From positions 7,636,152-7,700,151 of the forward strand of contig OY783218.1 in the NCBI GenBank assembly GCA_963678705.1: a stretch of DNA of 64,000 nucleotides. Reading direction: 5' to 3'. This stretch comes from Panorpa germanica (lineage: Eukaryota > Arthropoda > Insecta > Mecoptera > Panorpidae). Below are positions 1-12,286 of this stretch, piece after piece (the stretch's first letter is position 1; every line of letters begins with the position of its first letter). The notes beneath the pieces were generated by a model, which ran no database searches, was not told the DNA's origin, and saw nothing but the letters and a program-made list of their open reading frames with translations. The translations under genes and the position numbers were made by a program.

Positions 1-404
1 GACATTTCACTTGAACAAGTGAAATCAAATAGAATTGTTTCATGACAAAGAAATCAGACACATTTTCAATATAATATCAAAGAACTCATTTTTTAAGGGT
101 CTTTTTTAATTTTTTAGTAATAATTTGGATGAAATAAAGGTATATAGTATACTGGAGTTTAATTTTTTTAAATATCCAAAATTTGACGAAGTTATAGCTA
201 TGTTAAATTTGAATTTCATTTTTGCCGCTTGTTTTTGCTCTACGTATGATGTCACGGAAGAAGTAAGTATCGAGATAATTTTTTCTGTGTCACAACCATC
301 GTAATATAAAATTTGACACACAGACACACACATTTGTATGCGTCTCTGTTGTATAATAATCGGATATCACGCAGAATGATTAAAGGGTCAAAAATTACTA
401 TTTT

Positions 405-515
405 AATCGTTTAAATTTACTATAATTTTATGATTTATTAAAAAATAATTGGATATTTGAAGTTCTGATAATTGTACAGCTTTATAAAAAATGAAGTCAT
501 GGTTCACAAGCCCAT
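405..515 (-). repeat. Degenerate MITE relic (TGGGCTTGTG family)
   Basis: Read on the minus strand, the segment starts with AATGGGCTTGTG and continues with the family's TATAAAA...TGTAC...AATTATTTTTTAATAA pattern. It is diverged and truncated compared with the copies inside the JHAMT-like array, so it looks like an old insertion. Confidence 0.5.
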
Positions 516-2185
516 TTTCGAGATTGACTACGTAAGTCGGGCAACGTACTCGTACATTGAATTCAAATGTTGAAAAAATCATTAGTGTAAATCTGTTCAG
601 CGACCCACACTTACCATGTAGCTCCATATCAGTAGCTCGAGTATTCAGCTATAAGAACATAGGAGAACAAATTCAATGAATAGCGATGTTTCAATTAAAT
701 TCATGACCTGATAACAAAATCTCATAGAGATACAGAGTAGGAGAGGGAGGGGGGCTAACACGGTGCACGGTGAACCATTATTCGTGGGTAGAATCACGTA
801 AATTTGGAATTAAAACAAATCCACTTGAATTAGCGACAGTTCTAGAAAGGTGAATGAACTTTTATCATTGAAAATAATCTAATAAACTAATATATGTGAT
901 TATTAAATAATAAATCATAACGTATACATATATTCGCACCAATTGCATACATACATAACCTATAAATTGATAGGGTGTATTTTAGAATGATGTTTTATTA
1001 GTTTATCAGCCAATGACGGCGCATGTGACACTTTAATTTTAAGGTCGAGATTTTTACTTCTGTAATGACTTTATAATATAGATTGAAGCTTCCCCTTTTA
1101 ATGGAGAGATTCAAACCAATGTCATATGAAATTTTTTAATGTTAAAATGTTACCCCGGGTTTATACTTTCTTTAGACACTGAGTTCTATCAATTAAGCCG
1201 GCGTGCAGTATGTTGCAAATATTACCAAGACGCACTAGGATTTGTATCATAATAAAATTAAATACAACCATTTCAATGGAGTGCAGGAATCACTTCCTCG
1301 GTGGCGGTAGTGAGTAACCAATATTTAAACCGAAATTTTACAAGCTGATAATTTCTATTCTGAGTGCGGCCCTATAATATAATTGTATAGCATATTGGAA
1401 TATGCGTAGTCATTCCCTGTACCATTTTTAATTTAGAATTTAATTTACGTTTTCTTTGTTTTTATAGAACCTTACCTTAAAAATATAGATATTATTATAT
1501 TATAACCTCCAAAATGTGACAATCTGTAAAAATGCAATAGGATTTATTTTTAAAAGAACTTCAAAGTCAGTTTGTCATAAATAAAGAAATAAAAACAATG
1601 TCTATTACTAATTGTTATTAAAAACAGTAATTTTAATTATTCCACATTCAATTTTGTCGAACTGTCTAAATTTATATTAGTAAGACGCATGTGCATCAAC
1701 TAAATTAACAAACTAAAAATTAAAACATGAACGAAACCTGAAACCTAGATTAAAATATTAAATAAAAACGTAAATCAAATATCAAAACAGTGAGTGGCTT
1801 TAGAGTACATAATTTAATTCAAATATTGAATATTTTGTTAATTGAAGATCACAGTTTTATCGATTTCAATTCACGCTGTAATTGCCCTATTGCAAGAAAA
1901 AAAAATTATTGAATTTTTTTTTGATAAAATGAAACAGCATTTAAAGTAATGTATACATTCTGTGCTTATCAAACATATTACTTTGACGTTCACTAATTTA
2001 TGAACTTTTTATTGCAAATGATACAAATTATTTTCCGTATGCCTGAAAAAAGAATGTTGCTGCATATAAATGTAAGAATTTTAATGAGTGAAGCGAACGA
2101 ATAAACTAAAACAAGTCTAAGTTAATGTCATGAGCGCCGGCAGGATTACTTTCAAGGAGGTGCATGCTCAGTGTTCATAGGAAAA

Positions 2186-2503
2186 GGCCCTCCGCACACG
2201 AGTCGACTGAATGCAAACTAGTAGAGCCGTGTTTCATGACTCTATAGAATTTTTAACAATAGCATGTTAAAATAGAATGTTTTATTTAAATACTTTTGAA
2301 TTGTAATATTTTGTGCACATCTCTGCTCATGATGATACCATCAAAAGCATGCAAACAAGCATGCCCTGCAACCGAGAAATACGTGCTCAAAACCAGTTTA
2401 ATTTCGTACGTGTCGTGTGTTTTCTCTCACTCGTATACACGTTCGTTCTCTCACTAACAACACAGTTCCATTCTCATTCGGCTCGTATCATGTGCGGACG
2501 GCC
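2186..2503. mobile_element. Harbinger-like MITE, copy 1
   Basis: The left end reads GGCCCTCCGCACACGA and the right end, reverse-complemented, reads GGCCGTCCGCACATGA. The right flank is TAA; the left flank is AAA, a possible eroded TAA. Inner TIR sequence (a run of CTCACTCGTATACACGTTCG) recurs in the element at 37296-37801, where both flanks are TAA. Terminal GGCC and a 3-bp TAA target site suit PIF/Harbinger elements. There is no transposase, so it is non-autonomous. The open frame at 2313-2534 is TIR sequence and not a gene. Confidence 0.55.
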
Positions 2504-3659
2504 TAAGGGTAGAGGAGGACACTGTATTCATTGACAAGGTGTTGAACACATATGGACTAGACCGCTTAGTTTTTATTCAAACAGTTACTTTAATGATAAC
2601 AATATTATTTCTTAATCTTTTTCTGTACATTTTCTTTCATGGCAGAGTGGTTCAAGTGTACTACTTTGTACAGCCCCCCTCTCACTCCATCGGTGACCAT
2701 GTTTAATGTTATTCGATAACAACAAATCGTATCACAAATAAATAATTATTGTAATTATTTGTTTACCTAATATTTATCATATAACATAATCTACAAATAA
2801 AGTCAATTACTCTATTAGTACAAAGCAATGCACTTAGGATCAGCGGCTACCCGCTAAACACGCTAAATTTAAGGATTATTTAACATAATTAATAATTTTT
2901 TTAATTTAAAATAATATTTTATTTACGCATCAAATATTTAATGCACTAAAAAGAGAAAAATAATTTATTTTACTGTTTACAAATAATAAAAGCGTGGGGT
3001 TTTTCAAGCCGGGCCTCCTGACGTACACGTATATGTAGATGTACATATGCTTGAGTGTTCTTAAATATGTACATAATATAATATATGTTTACAATTTAAT
3101 TTACATTAATAATTTATCTTATCAGTTAAAAATAAAAGATTAATTTGTGTTTTATAATAATCATGTTTATCGTCTGATATTTGTGAACGTTTATGGAAAA
3201 TTACAAATTATTATCATAAGTAAATAAGAGTAAAATAAAACAGCTGTTCATTGGAGAACGAAGGCGAGGCGGTCGAGCTGTAGTTATCTAAAGACAAATA
3301 ATGAGCCAGGCGTGCACAGGAAACTGTGATTGGGGCTCCAGTACATAAAGAAAGTCAAAACGTCCAGTCGTGCAACTACATCGTACACAAGACAGAACTC
3401 AGCCTAAAATTATTATGTTTCTTTTTTGCTCAAATCTAAGTCACATTTATTAAAATGTTCTTTATTAAAAATGTTTTGCTTTCGTGTACTAGAGGGTTAG
3501 CCTACTTTTTTTTGGTATTAGTCCTAATCAAATGTGTTTAAAGCAAAAACAGAGAACAAAATTTTAAACTCTGCAAGGTCTCAAAAACTATTTATATATT
3601 TAACTTCACTATTTAACTAAACTTCAAAGTCAGTTATTAGACGCGTCAGAGATTATTAT

Positions 3660-3928
3660 ATGTTACATCCAAATTTAAGTAAGAAAAGATGGTTTAGAAA
3701 TGAGTCTCCCGTAAAATTATATCAACTATAATCAGAATCACCAGTAATCATTGTAAAACTACAGCTCACCTGTACAAAATTAATATTAAATCTGACGATA
3801 GATGTCAATGTGGTGAAGAAGGAACTTTGTATCATATTATATTTGAATGCATAAATTATAGTTTAGAAAGATCAAAATTGAATAGTGATATATTAGATGT
3901 GATTAAAACTTTTCCTGTTAATACTTAA
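3660..3928 (+). mobile_element. Degenerate LINE (non-LTR retrotransposon) 3' tail
   Basis: From 3704 a frame runs to a stop at 3926-3928. It carries a RIT-S-N-H...AHLYKI segment followed by C-x-C-x8-H-x4-C (CQCGEEG...LYHIIFEC). This is the usual end of the RNase H/post-RT region in many insect LINE polyproteins. The upstream part is in another frame and broken by stops, so this is a dead fragment. The family cannot be settled from this length. Confidence 0.7.
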
Positions 3929-6227
3929 ATTTTTGTTAAGTGATTCAAGATTAATTAAAATAAAAAAGGAGTCAAAAGCTTTGTGACTTCACATGCAACA
4001 TAAATTATGTAAAAAAAAGAGTTAAAGAAAATGTAACTTTGGTAAATAAAAATATACACAGAATTTCCATGAGATCTAAAAAATAAAATTAAAAATTGAA
4101 AAAGAAAAAGTTAATAAAAATCTCTTTCAAGAATTAGCATTAAAAGTTGCAAAATATTTTATTTATATGTGTAATGAGACATTATTTAGGGGTATTTTGG
4201 GATATTTACCCCACTTAACACACCACTGGTTACCACTTATATACTTCATTGAAATTTTATACAGTACCACCGAAATCTACACTGATAGTGGCGTCAGGCA
4301 GTCTTACGCATCACTCTCATACTCAGTGAGATTTTATAATAATTATAAACATGTTATAAATATGGTATAATGGATGTTAATATTTCCTAATTATCAAGAT
4401 ATTTATTAAATATATTTATGTTAAATATCTATTTTTACAACATCTGTAGTACATTTACAACATTCGCTGTCACTTGTGACTCTTAACTTCTGGTTTGCTT
4501 CTGTACTGGTTTACATTCTACACATCATCTACGTACCAACAAGTAAGGTATAGTGTTGAAACAATGTTTCAATAGTGTTAAAATAATCGTTCTTAAAATC
4601 TATAACAGAAATTATTAGTTTTCGTTCCCGTTTACAGTTATATTTGGTTACCGTTATCGGACCATGTTTAGTTGCTGCTATTTTTATGATATCTTGTGTA
4701 TCCCTGCTTCAGTAGCCATCACACAGAGCAAGCAGAGGATACAGAATGTCAGCTGTTTGCGCTGTTTGCGCTGTTTGCTTTGACTGTATATTTTTTGTTT
4801 TATGTTTGATTCACACCTCGGTTCTGGTTCTAAATGATATTTAAATACAAGCAAGTATAAAATGAGTCCCTGGCCAGGCTAACGCTAATGTATATAAACA
4901 ATTTAAGTTTTATAATGATTTAACGAGTTGTATTTAATGTGGGAGGACCACAGTTCAAGGCCCAGGCTTAACTAACACTAACACAGAAGAATACAATAAA
5001 AAAATAACACATACAAACACAGAACAAAGTTGCGAAATTATTTTTTTTGTTTTTATTTATATCGTTGAATATATTTATTGCTGCTTTGTTTAGTATATTA
5101 CGATTACGTGTATTTTATTGAATTTAGTATCTTATTCCTGAATAATCAGATGTGCTGAATTTAATACAAGTAGTTTTTGTTTTATTTTATCAGACTGTCG
5201 TTTCATCTGATTGTTATCTTACTAAAATAACAAACTTATTGTTAAATTCTTTAATGATACAATCTGAGGTGATAAAGGAATTATGTATTTTTTTTTATTG
5301 TTTCTTAAATACTACAAGTAAGCTATACTTGTATACTACTACTATCTATACTGTAGTATACTATACTGTCTGTGCGGGCTGCGGAGTCGGAAGGAATTTC
5401 TGGTCACTACAGTCGGAAGTCGGAAAAATTAACCGACTGCGTAGAGTAGAGAAAATAAATTTCTTTCATTTAAAGATGAACAAAACAATAAATGTTTCCT
5501 CAAGTTTTTGAAAAGTATTTTCTATTTAATTATTCTGGTTCTGTAAATGACTGTTTCAATTTTATTTCACTTATTTGAAAAAATCACATCTGACATTTTG
5601 AAAGTTAACTTTATCAGTACATATGTACCTAGAATTAATGATATTGTTCACAACCCAAATTAAAGTGTTATTAGAAAAAATTAGGCAATTTTTCACGGGG
5701 ACCACAAACCAATATTTAACAAATTTATACTAGGCTTATGCCAGTAACACCTTCCAACATTGGACGCTTGATGATTGGACGCATCGTGTGGTCGATGCTG
5801 GAACTAAGTGTGTAAGAAATTCGGGCTGTTGTCAGTCTTTTGACCCGCACCAAAAGGGATTTTTCAACCCCCACTACACACTTGATCCACATGTCATGCA
5901 CTGCTGCACGAATCGTTCAACAAATGAAGGTTTTATACTTGAACGTTTTTGTTAAACAGTGTCAGTATCAATAATATCAACAAATTAATAAAATAAATAA
6001 ATCATTTGGATCAAACATTCGTTCCATTATGTAGTAATAAACTTTCCATGTCAATCTTCCAATATTTGACTCACATCGTTTGGTACCGGCTTTAGGCAGA
6101 TTTACAACAAATCAAATGGAGTCTAAGATAATATTAGAGAGCATTCATGTTTTACGCTAGATTTCTGTGCGTTTTGATGGTCTCCATACCAGAGTTATAT
6201 TAATTATGTACATAACTAATCGTACAT

Positions 6228-6720
6228 TTATTAGGCAGCCGTGTAGTCCGCATATATGACGCCACAAAATCACAAATACTACCAACATAGGTGGAGATCA
6301 TCGGTTGTAGGACTCTGCATCGGAATAAGCTGACGTTAAATAAAGTAAATTAAAAAAAATATATAATTTCTTTCTTTTTCTTTAGTATTTAATTTGGTCA
6401 GATGTTTTCTTACCGACTTCGCAGCACTTAAAATTTATCTTATTTATCTAAACTTAAACCAATAATACTATATCGATAAAAATTAATTAGTTTCAAAAAG
6501 TCATATGAATTTCTGTGTCTTCAGGATTTATTTTCCAACCAGCGCTATATTTGCTGAGCTTGATTATTGTCAAGTTTGATTGCAGAAGCAATAAATTTAT
6601 TAGGCAGCGGTGTTATATATATATGGCTTCGATAGCATAAAACTATCCCACAAACCTATCATCATAGTAGGATGTCATTGGTGATACGGCTCAGCATTGC
6701 AAATAGACCGTCCTTAAATT
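6228..6720 (+). repeat. Two diverged direct repeats, about 365 bp apart
   Basis: Both units start TTTATTAGGCAGC(C/G)GTGT (about 6228 and 6596) and share further scattered blocks, including ACCAACATAG/ACCTATCATCATAG and GATCATCGGT/GATGTCATTGGT-like stretches. They look like two old copies of one short mobile element, but no ends or target duplications are clear. Confidence 0.35.
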
Positions 6721-8293
6721 TTTTTTAAATATACAATTTAAATTAAAATTCAATGAACAAATAAATATAAATTGATCAACTTTTATTTATCACCTTCAAA
6801 TGATTGAGACCTTGAGAAATGATGATTCTACTAGGTGATATCTATCATCAATCTAGTCCATTATTATTCTAAAGTCTAATATTGATAAATTTGTATTATC
6901 AAGGTGATAAATCTAGACACTAAATTAAGATAATGAACCACAAACACCACAACAGACCACTAGAACTTTACAACCGATAATTATCTGATCATTTATTGGA
7001 ATTACCTGTAGGTTTACCTGGAATTGTATAGAGCACGCAGACACAAAGCAGCACACCTGCATAATGCAGGTGACCTAAATATAAACCAGGACCTGGGGGT
7101 ACGGGAGGTGTACCCTATGTACGCCGCATCCCGAACTTTTCAAGGTTATTTTTACGTTAAACATACCCCTGATTTAAGAATGCTGTATCACGACAATTCT
7201 GTACAGATTGGTGCGACTTCCAACATTTATATATTTTCATTCATAAGTTGACATTATTTAGACATGAGTGTATTAAATGTGTTGTACTTTTAACGTACAG
7301 ACTAGTGTGACATAAACATGCGACACTAATCAACCCTTACTTATGCTATTTTTTTAAATTCTAGGTAGTATTTTCATGAAACAAAAATGTTTCAAGGTAC
7401 ATCAAAGAAATTAGGTTTTTAATATGATCTCGAACAAAAGGGTCGAGTACCTACTTAGTCCCTAGTATAATCTCATTGTGTTCACGTTTCAATAATTGAA
7501 AATGGTGTTTAAATGAACAAATGAAATAGACCTGAACAATAGACCCTTGTTAAACTGAGTTTGACAAAGTTAATCACGAGTTAGCAGAGATCTTGTTAAA
7601 TAACTGAGTTTTATTACTTTTTTTTGTAAAGCAAGTTGAAGGAATTCGTTCGAAATAAGAAAGCTTCCGACGTATTAAGTTGTATGTCGCACTAGTGTGG
7701 ACGTGTTGTACAACTTGTACCAACCTTCTACGTATGACGTAATTAATGCATGGTATATTAATACAGGATCTGGAATCAAAAAAATGGCGTTACCACACAA
7801 AAAGTCATTTTTTCCGATTCGAGAAAACTTTCTAATGCCTAAAAACCTTGAAGGAAATGTTTTTAGAATATTTTTAATTTTTTTCGGTTTGTTTCAAATA
7901 TCTGGCCACTGATTATTTCTAAATTTTTGGTATAGTCCAAATCACGATAGTTCGGCGGTGATTTATTCTAAAAAGAGGTTATAAGAGCGGTATAAATCTA
8001 TAATACGATAATGAATTTTATCTTATTCGTTTCTATATACATTATAGAAAAATAAGTGAGTCAGTGGTTTTTAGTTATATAGGCAGTTTATACCACACAA
8101 CTTGTTTTAAGTATGAGTCGCCGCCGAACTCTCGTAATTTGAACTATAGTTATTATCAAGACATAAATTACGTTATATTTTTTATTTAAGTAAATGATTC
8201 ATGGTAATATACCTATATTTAGTGGGTATATAAAAATTGGAAAGTGATTATATTTTTCTTGAGATTGATATAGTGTCATTTTTGTTTACAGTG

Positions 8294-11200
8294 ATGTCAA
8301 CCCGCGTAGAGTCTGTATCACCGGCGGATACGGCCTGCTCCATGGGCTCTCCCTGCTTCCTGGAGGGCAGCGATCTCTTGTACGACCATCACAGTTCTGA
8401 AGAAGAATTAGAGGTAACGAAAAAACACATTCTAATTATTATTTCTGTTTGCAAGAACTTCTAAAGGACTTGAGCAAAATCAATTGACTAGTGGGCTTGT
8501 GCATTCATTTTTTGAGAGTGATTTTTTAGCGTTTTTACTTTGTTAAATATCCAAATCTTGACTGAGATATATACCATGTTAAAATTTGAATTTCTGTATT
8601 GCTCTTAAATTTTTAACCATCCTCTATTATCATTGCAGACTAAAATTGTGACTTATAAAAAAGTAATTGGTAAAAGAAAAATGTTTTTCACCAGTTTTCT
8701 TGTTATTCAATAAAAAAGACAGATCAAAAATAGAAATATTTCTGTTTTGGCACGTAAATAACGACATATAGGAAATATCAATTTAAAAGCAGGAACTACA
8801 ACTGACAATTATTTTTTTCAATATAATTGTTTTTAAATCACCTCAACTTATCAAACGCTTTAATGTTTCTTTCATAAGTACATGTATTATTTGTTATCTA
8901 TAATTAGGATTGCTGTTATCATTGTAACATGATAACAAAAAGGAAACCCATTGACTGATAACACGGGTTTATTAAATTATAAATTTATAAAAAAAAATTA
9001 TCAGATTAGATAAAGTAAACATGCTAGACAATGTGGCCTTTAAATTGAATCACAGTAATGTCACTTAGTTACTGAAGGATAAATGAAATTTGGAATATTT
9101 TTGCTAAGATTTCAATGTGTCCTCAGTTTGAATGGAATGCCAGTTGCTTTAAGGATGAGTCATCGCCGAACATACAACGTGTCAAAAATTCAACGATAAG
9201 CGAACACCAGAGGGTGGACCTGCTCATGACTGCACAAGAAAAAAAATGTATCTCTTTTTGTTTTGAAATTACAAAAAAAAATTAAAATCTTTCGAAAATT
9301 GAAACACCTTAAGATGTTTTTAACTACCATGATCTCAGAATGCTAGTAGTTTTGACACAAAAATCAATCCAAATTATTTTTTTCCATAAAATTTTGAAAG
9401 ATTTTTACTTTCAGTTCACTTTAACTCATCGTGGCTTTTTAAAAATTGGCACAACTATTCGAGATTCCAAAATGGTATAATACTCCGGGAAAACTAGCAA
9501 TAAAAAAAAATAATGCATACTATTTCTAAACAAGAACCAAATTTCATAAATTGTTGTTGTTGATAGTTATCACTTTTACAATACCCAATATATGTTTTTT
9601 ATTGTTGAATGAATTAAAACAAATGGTACAAACAATTTTTCATTTATTTTATAAATTTATTACATAGTTTTTTTTCTTGAGTAGTCATGAGCAGGTCCAC
9701 CCTCTGGTGCCCGCTTATCGTTGAATTTTGGGACACGTTCTATATAAAAGAATGCATGAGATTGGACCATTTCATCGGGTCTTGTTTTTTATTTAGAGAG
9801 CATAGTGCCGAGACATTTCGTATGAAGCAAAGAAGTCTCAGCGAACACGTTTATCATTCAACTTCGATTATTTAAATTCAATATGAACAAAAAGTTTAAA
9901 TGTTGAATGGCCTCTCAAAATGATGTAATACTAAAACAAGATAAATAAAAGCGGTTTACTTTTTTATATTATCAAAGTAAATTAGATAACAATTAAGTAG
10001 ATAATCTAATAATAATACTAATAAGAAATCTTATCGAGATTCAGAAATAATAAAATGATGTAATTTAGTTACAAATAGCTACATTTTTTTTTTAACTAAA
10101 TGAATTTTTTTTAATTGGGTTGTGAACCATGACTGAATTTATATAAAACTGCACTGTATATGGATAAATTTATAACCCAATTGCATTGTTAGTGTTGTCA
10201 TAGTTTGTTTTTAACTGCAGCTGATACGTCCAGTATTGCATCCAATCGATTGTATGTACCAAATATCATTCATGGAGAATTTTCACTTATATTGGTTTTC
10301 ATTTCAGGTAATAAACAATAGCCAAAAAGAATTATTCCTGCCATACTCACCCTCAGATCTCTATATAAATCAAATATCACCACATAGTAATCCAACGCCG
10401 AATCCGGCTAACGAATCACCAATCTGTACGAAGAGTCAACAACAGTTGTACGAAGAAGACGACCATCAAGATCATCAAGAAAAACAATCAAGAATTATTC
10501 ATTTGTCAACAAACCGTTCAAATTCAACATCAACTTTACCAGAAAAACGAAAATGGAGTCAAATAGAAAACAAATCAAATTCAACTCACAGCTGTCAAGT
10601 AGTAATGCAAATAGACTACGATCGAATAACGTCCCCAGATTTGCTAAATTCGGAAGATACCAATATAGAGAATAGCAAATTTATATCCCCTTACAAAAGT
10701 GATATGCTTAAATCAAACGATTTTGCAAAATTTAGTCTTTCAACGTGTGATGATATAAGAAGTAACCAGGAAAATATTGAAAATAATGAAAATCAAAGTT
10801 CAGATGATGAAGTGCATCATTTCCTCGATAGTAATTTCTCAACTCCTGTCCAATTTAGAACGTCACCACCTCTGGAAGCATTAAAACCACACAGAAATTC
10901 ATTCGGAATGATTAATCCCGCATTATCTACTGCTGCAGGAGTTCCTGGAGGTCTGATAGCTACAGGACTGAAACGGGAGTCTCCGGTGGTCCTTATGGAA
11001 CATTCAGCAAGAAACGAATTCAACGAATGGTCGTGTGATGCTCCGATGGAGGTAAGCAAACATTCGCAGCATTTAATTTGTTTGTAAATTATTATTAGAA
11101 AATAAACATATCATTATTTGAACAGGTTCGATCTCTTAGTCCACCCACAAAGCTATTTCATTGCTCGGTTTCACCGCGAAGACGTTCTGCACGATCTTCT

Positions 11201-12286
11201 GGATCTCATCAAAATCGAACACACCGAAACACACACCGGCCATGCTTGGATTTCGATAAAATGCAACAGGTAAAGAAAGGATAGTAAAAGATCGCAAATA
11301 GATATACTTAACTAAATTTGATTTAATAATTAGTTAGTAATAAAAATAAATCTAAAAGAGAGAAAAATGTATTTTAAATAAATTTAGGTGGTATTTTATT
11401 TCGTTGAATATAAAACATAGCAATATTTAAAAAAGAAACTGTTAAAAATAAATTTTTAGAATTATTTTATGATGCACTTGTAAAATAATCTACCTAAATA
11501 TTTTAAACTAAAAATAATAAAGAATTGTAGAATGTCTGAGCCGCAGATAATGTGTAATCTTTAAGAAATCTGTTTCTATAGTTAATATCAGTTAAATACG
11601 TATATTACCTTAAATACATTAAACATTTTACTTAAGTAAAATATATTTTTTTGTATAAATCAAAAAATATATTATAACCCTTAAAAAAATTCTTAAGACT
11701 TTTGAAATCAATCAAAAAGAAATTACGTTTCCGTTATGAATCATTGTATGATTATAATCGCAATAAATTAAGTCACAGTACGTTATATATTATGTAAAAC
11801 TATAACCATTTTATGTTAAATGTTAAAGATACGTAATTGTGTTTTGTGAGTATATATAACTCTATCTGAAAGGCCTACTCCACGCGCTGTAGTTGTTAAT
11901 TTGATGAGTTTCTTTTTGAAATTTTATCCTCATATTTTTACAGTTTATCCACAAGGTAGAATACCTACTACCTGCTCTAGCTCTGTGCTGTGAAATTTTA
12001 ACTTTTTTAATAGTCTTTTGTTTTAATGCTCCTGTTTTATGTCCATGTTTTTTATATGTATGCCCGAGAATATACATACAGTACAATAAGCTTTACTATT
12101 AAAATAAAACTGTTGCTTTATACAAAACACAAACAGTACTTTTGGAGCAAATTGAAATTTTATGAATTTAAAATATGTTCATTAAAAGTTAATTGAGAAT
12201 TTCTTTTTTAGCTGAAAGCTCGATCTGTCACCAGTTGGCGACATAATGGAGAACATGGCGGTGAATTAAGTGTATTCTGTTGGTGA
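8294..12286 (+). CDS. Serine-rich protein with FAM53-like C-terminal motif (tentative)
   Basis: Four coding exons join in frame: 8294-8413, 10308-11051, 11126-11269 and 12212-12286, giving about 360 residues. All junctions are GT-AG (for example GAG|GTAACG and TTTCAG|GTA). The start ATG lies two bases after a TTTACAG acceptor, suggesting an upstream noncoding exon. The protein has no signal peptide or membrane segment and is rich in Ser, Asn and acidic residues (an EDDHQDHQE run, SSDDE). Toward the end it has RSLSPPTK, an Arg/Ser stretch, and HRPCLDFDKMQQ. The last motif resembles RPSLDFDKMNQ of vertebrate FAM53 proteins, nuclear regulators linked to Wnt signalling. It ends GELSVFCW. The gene model is well supported; the FAM53 link rests on short motifs recalled from memory. 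Confidence 0.65.
8490..8620 (-). repeat. Degenerate MITE relic in intron 1 of the FAM53-like gene
   Basis: GTGGGCTTGTGCATTCATTTTTTGAG matches the 3' terminus of the TGGGCTTGTG family in reverse orientation. It is followed by a diverged AAATATCCAAAT...GAGATATA...AATTTGAATT pattern. Truncated and old. Confidence 0.45.
9146..9755. mobile_element. Foldback or MITE with about 80-bp inverted repeats
   Basis: AACGTGTC...AATTCAACGATAAGCG.ACACCAGAGGGTGGACC at about 9177-9231 is matched almost perfectly, in reverse complement, by 9684-9745. The similarity runs inward through CTCATGAC..CAAGAAAAAAAA on both arms. The loop is about 450 bp of AT-rich DNA without a coding frame. Target duplications are not clear. 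It sits in intron 1 of the FAM53-like gene. A TIR MITE is most likely; a long-stem hairpin with another role cannot be excluded. Confidence 0.6.
10105..10185 (+). repeat. Short degenerate MITE relic
   Basis: TTAATTGGGTTGTGAACC...TATAAAACTGCACTGTATATGGATAAA parallels the first 80 bp of the TGGGCTTGTG family. It is closest to the worn copy at 54869. It lies about 120 bp upstream of exon 2 of the FAM53-like gene. Confidence 0.4.

Larger units (their letters stand above)
1..8291. other. Gene-poor left flank with transposon relics
   Basis: AT-rich sequence with no convincing protein-coding exon. It holds worn copies of the TGGGCTTGTG MITE family (about 405-515, and possibly 80-250), a Harbinger-like MITE (2186-2503), a LINE tail (3660-3928) and a pair of diverged direct repeats (about 6228-6720). 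A short GC-richer open stretch at 7024-7251 is not recognised. Noncoding 5' exons of the gene starting at 8294 may lie here but cannot be placed by eye. Confidence 0.6.

Noticed and set aside
2313-2534. 73-codon open frame
   Set aside because: It is built from the right inverted repeat of the Harbinger-like MITE; the same sequence recurs near 37680-37780.
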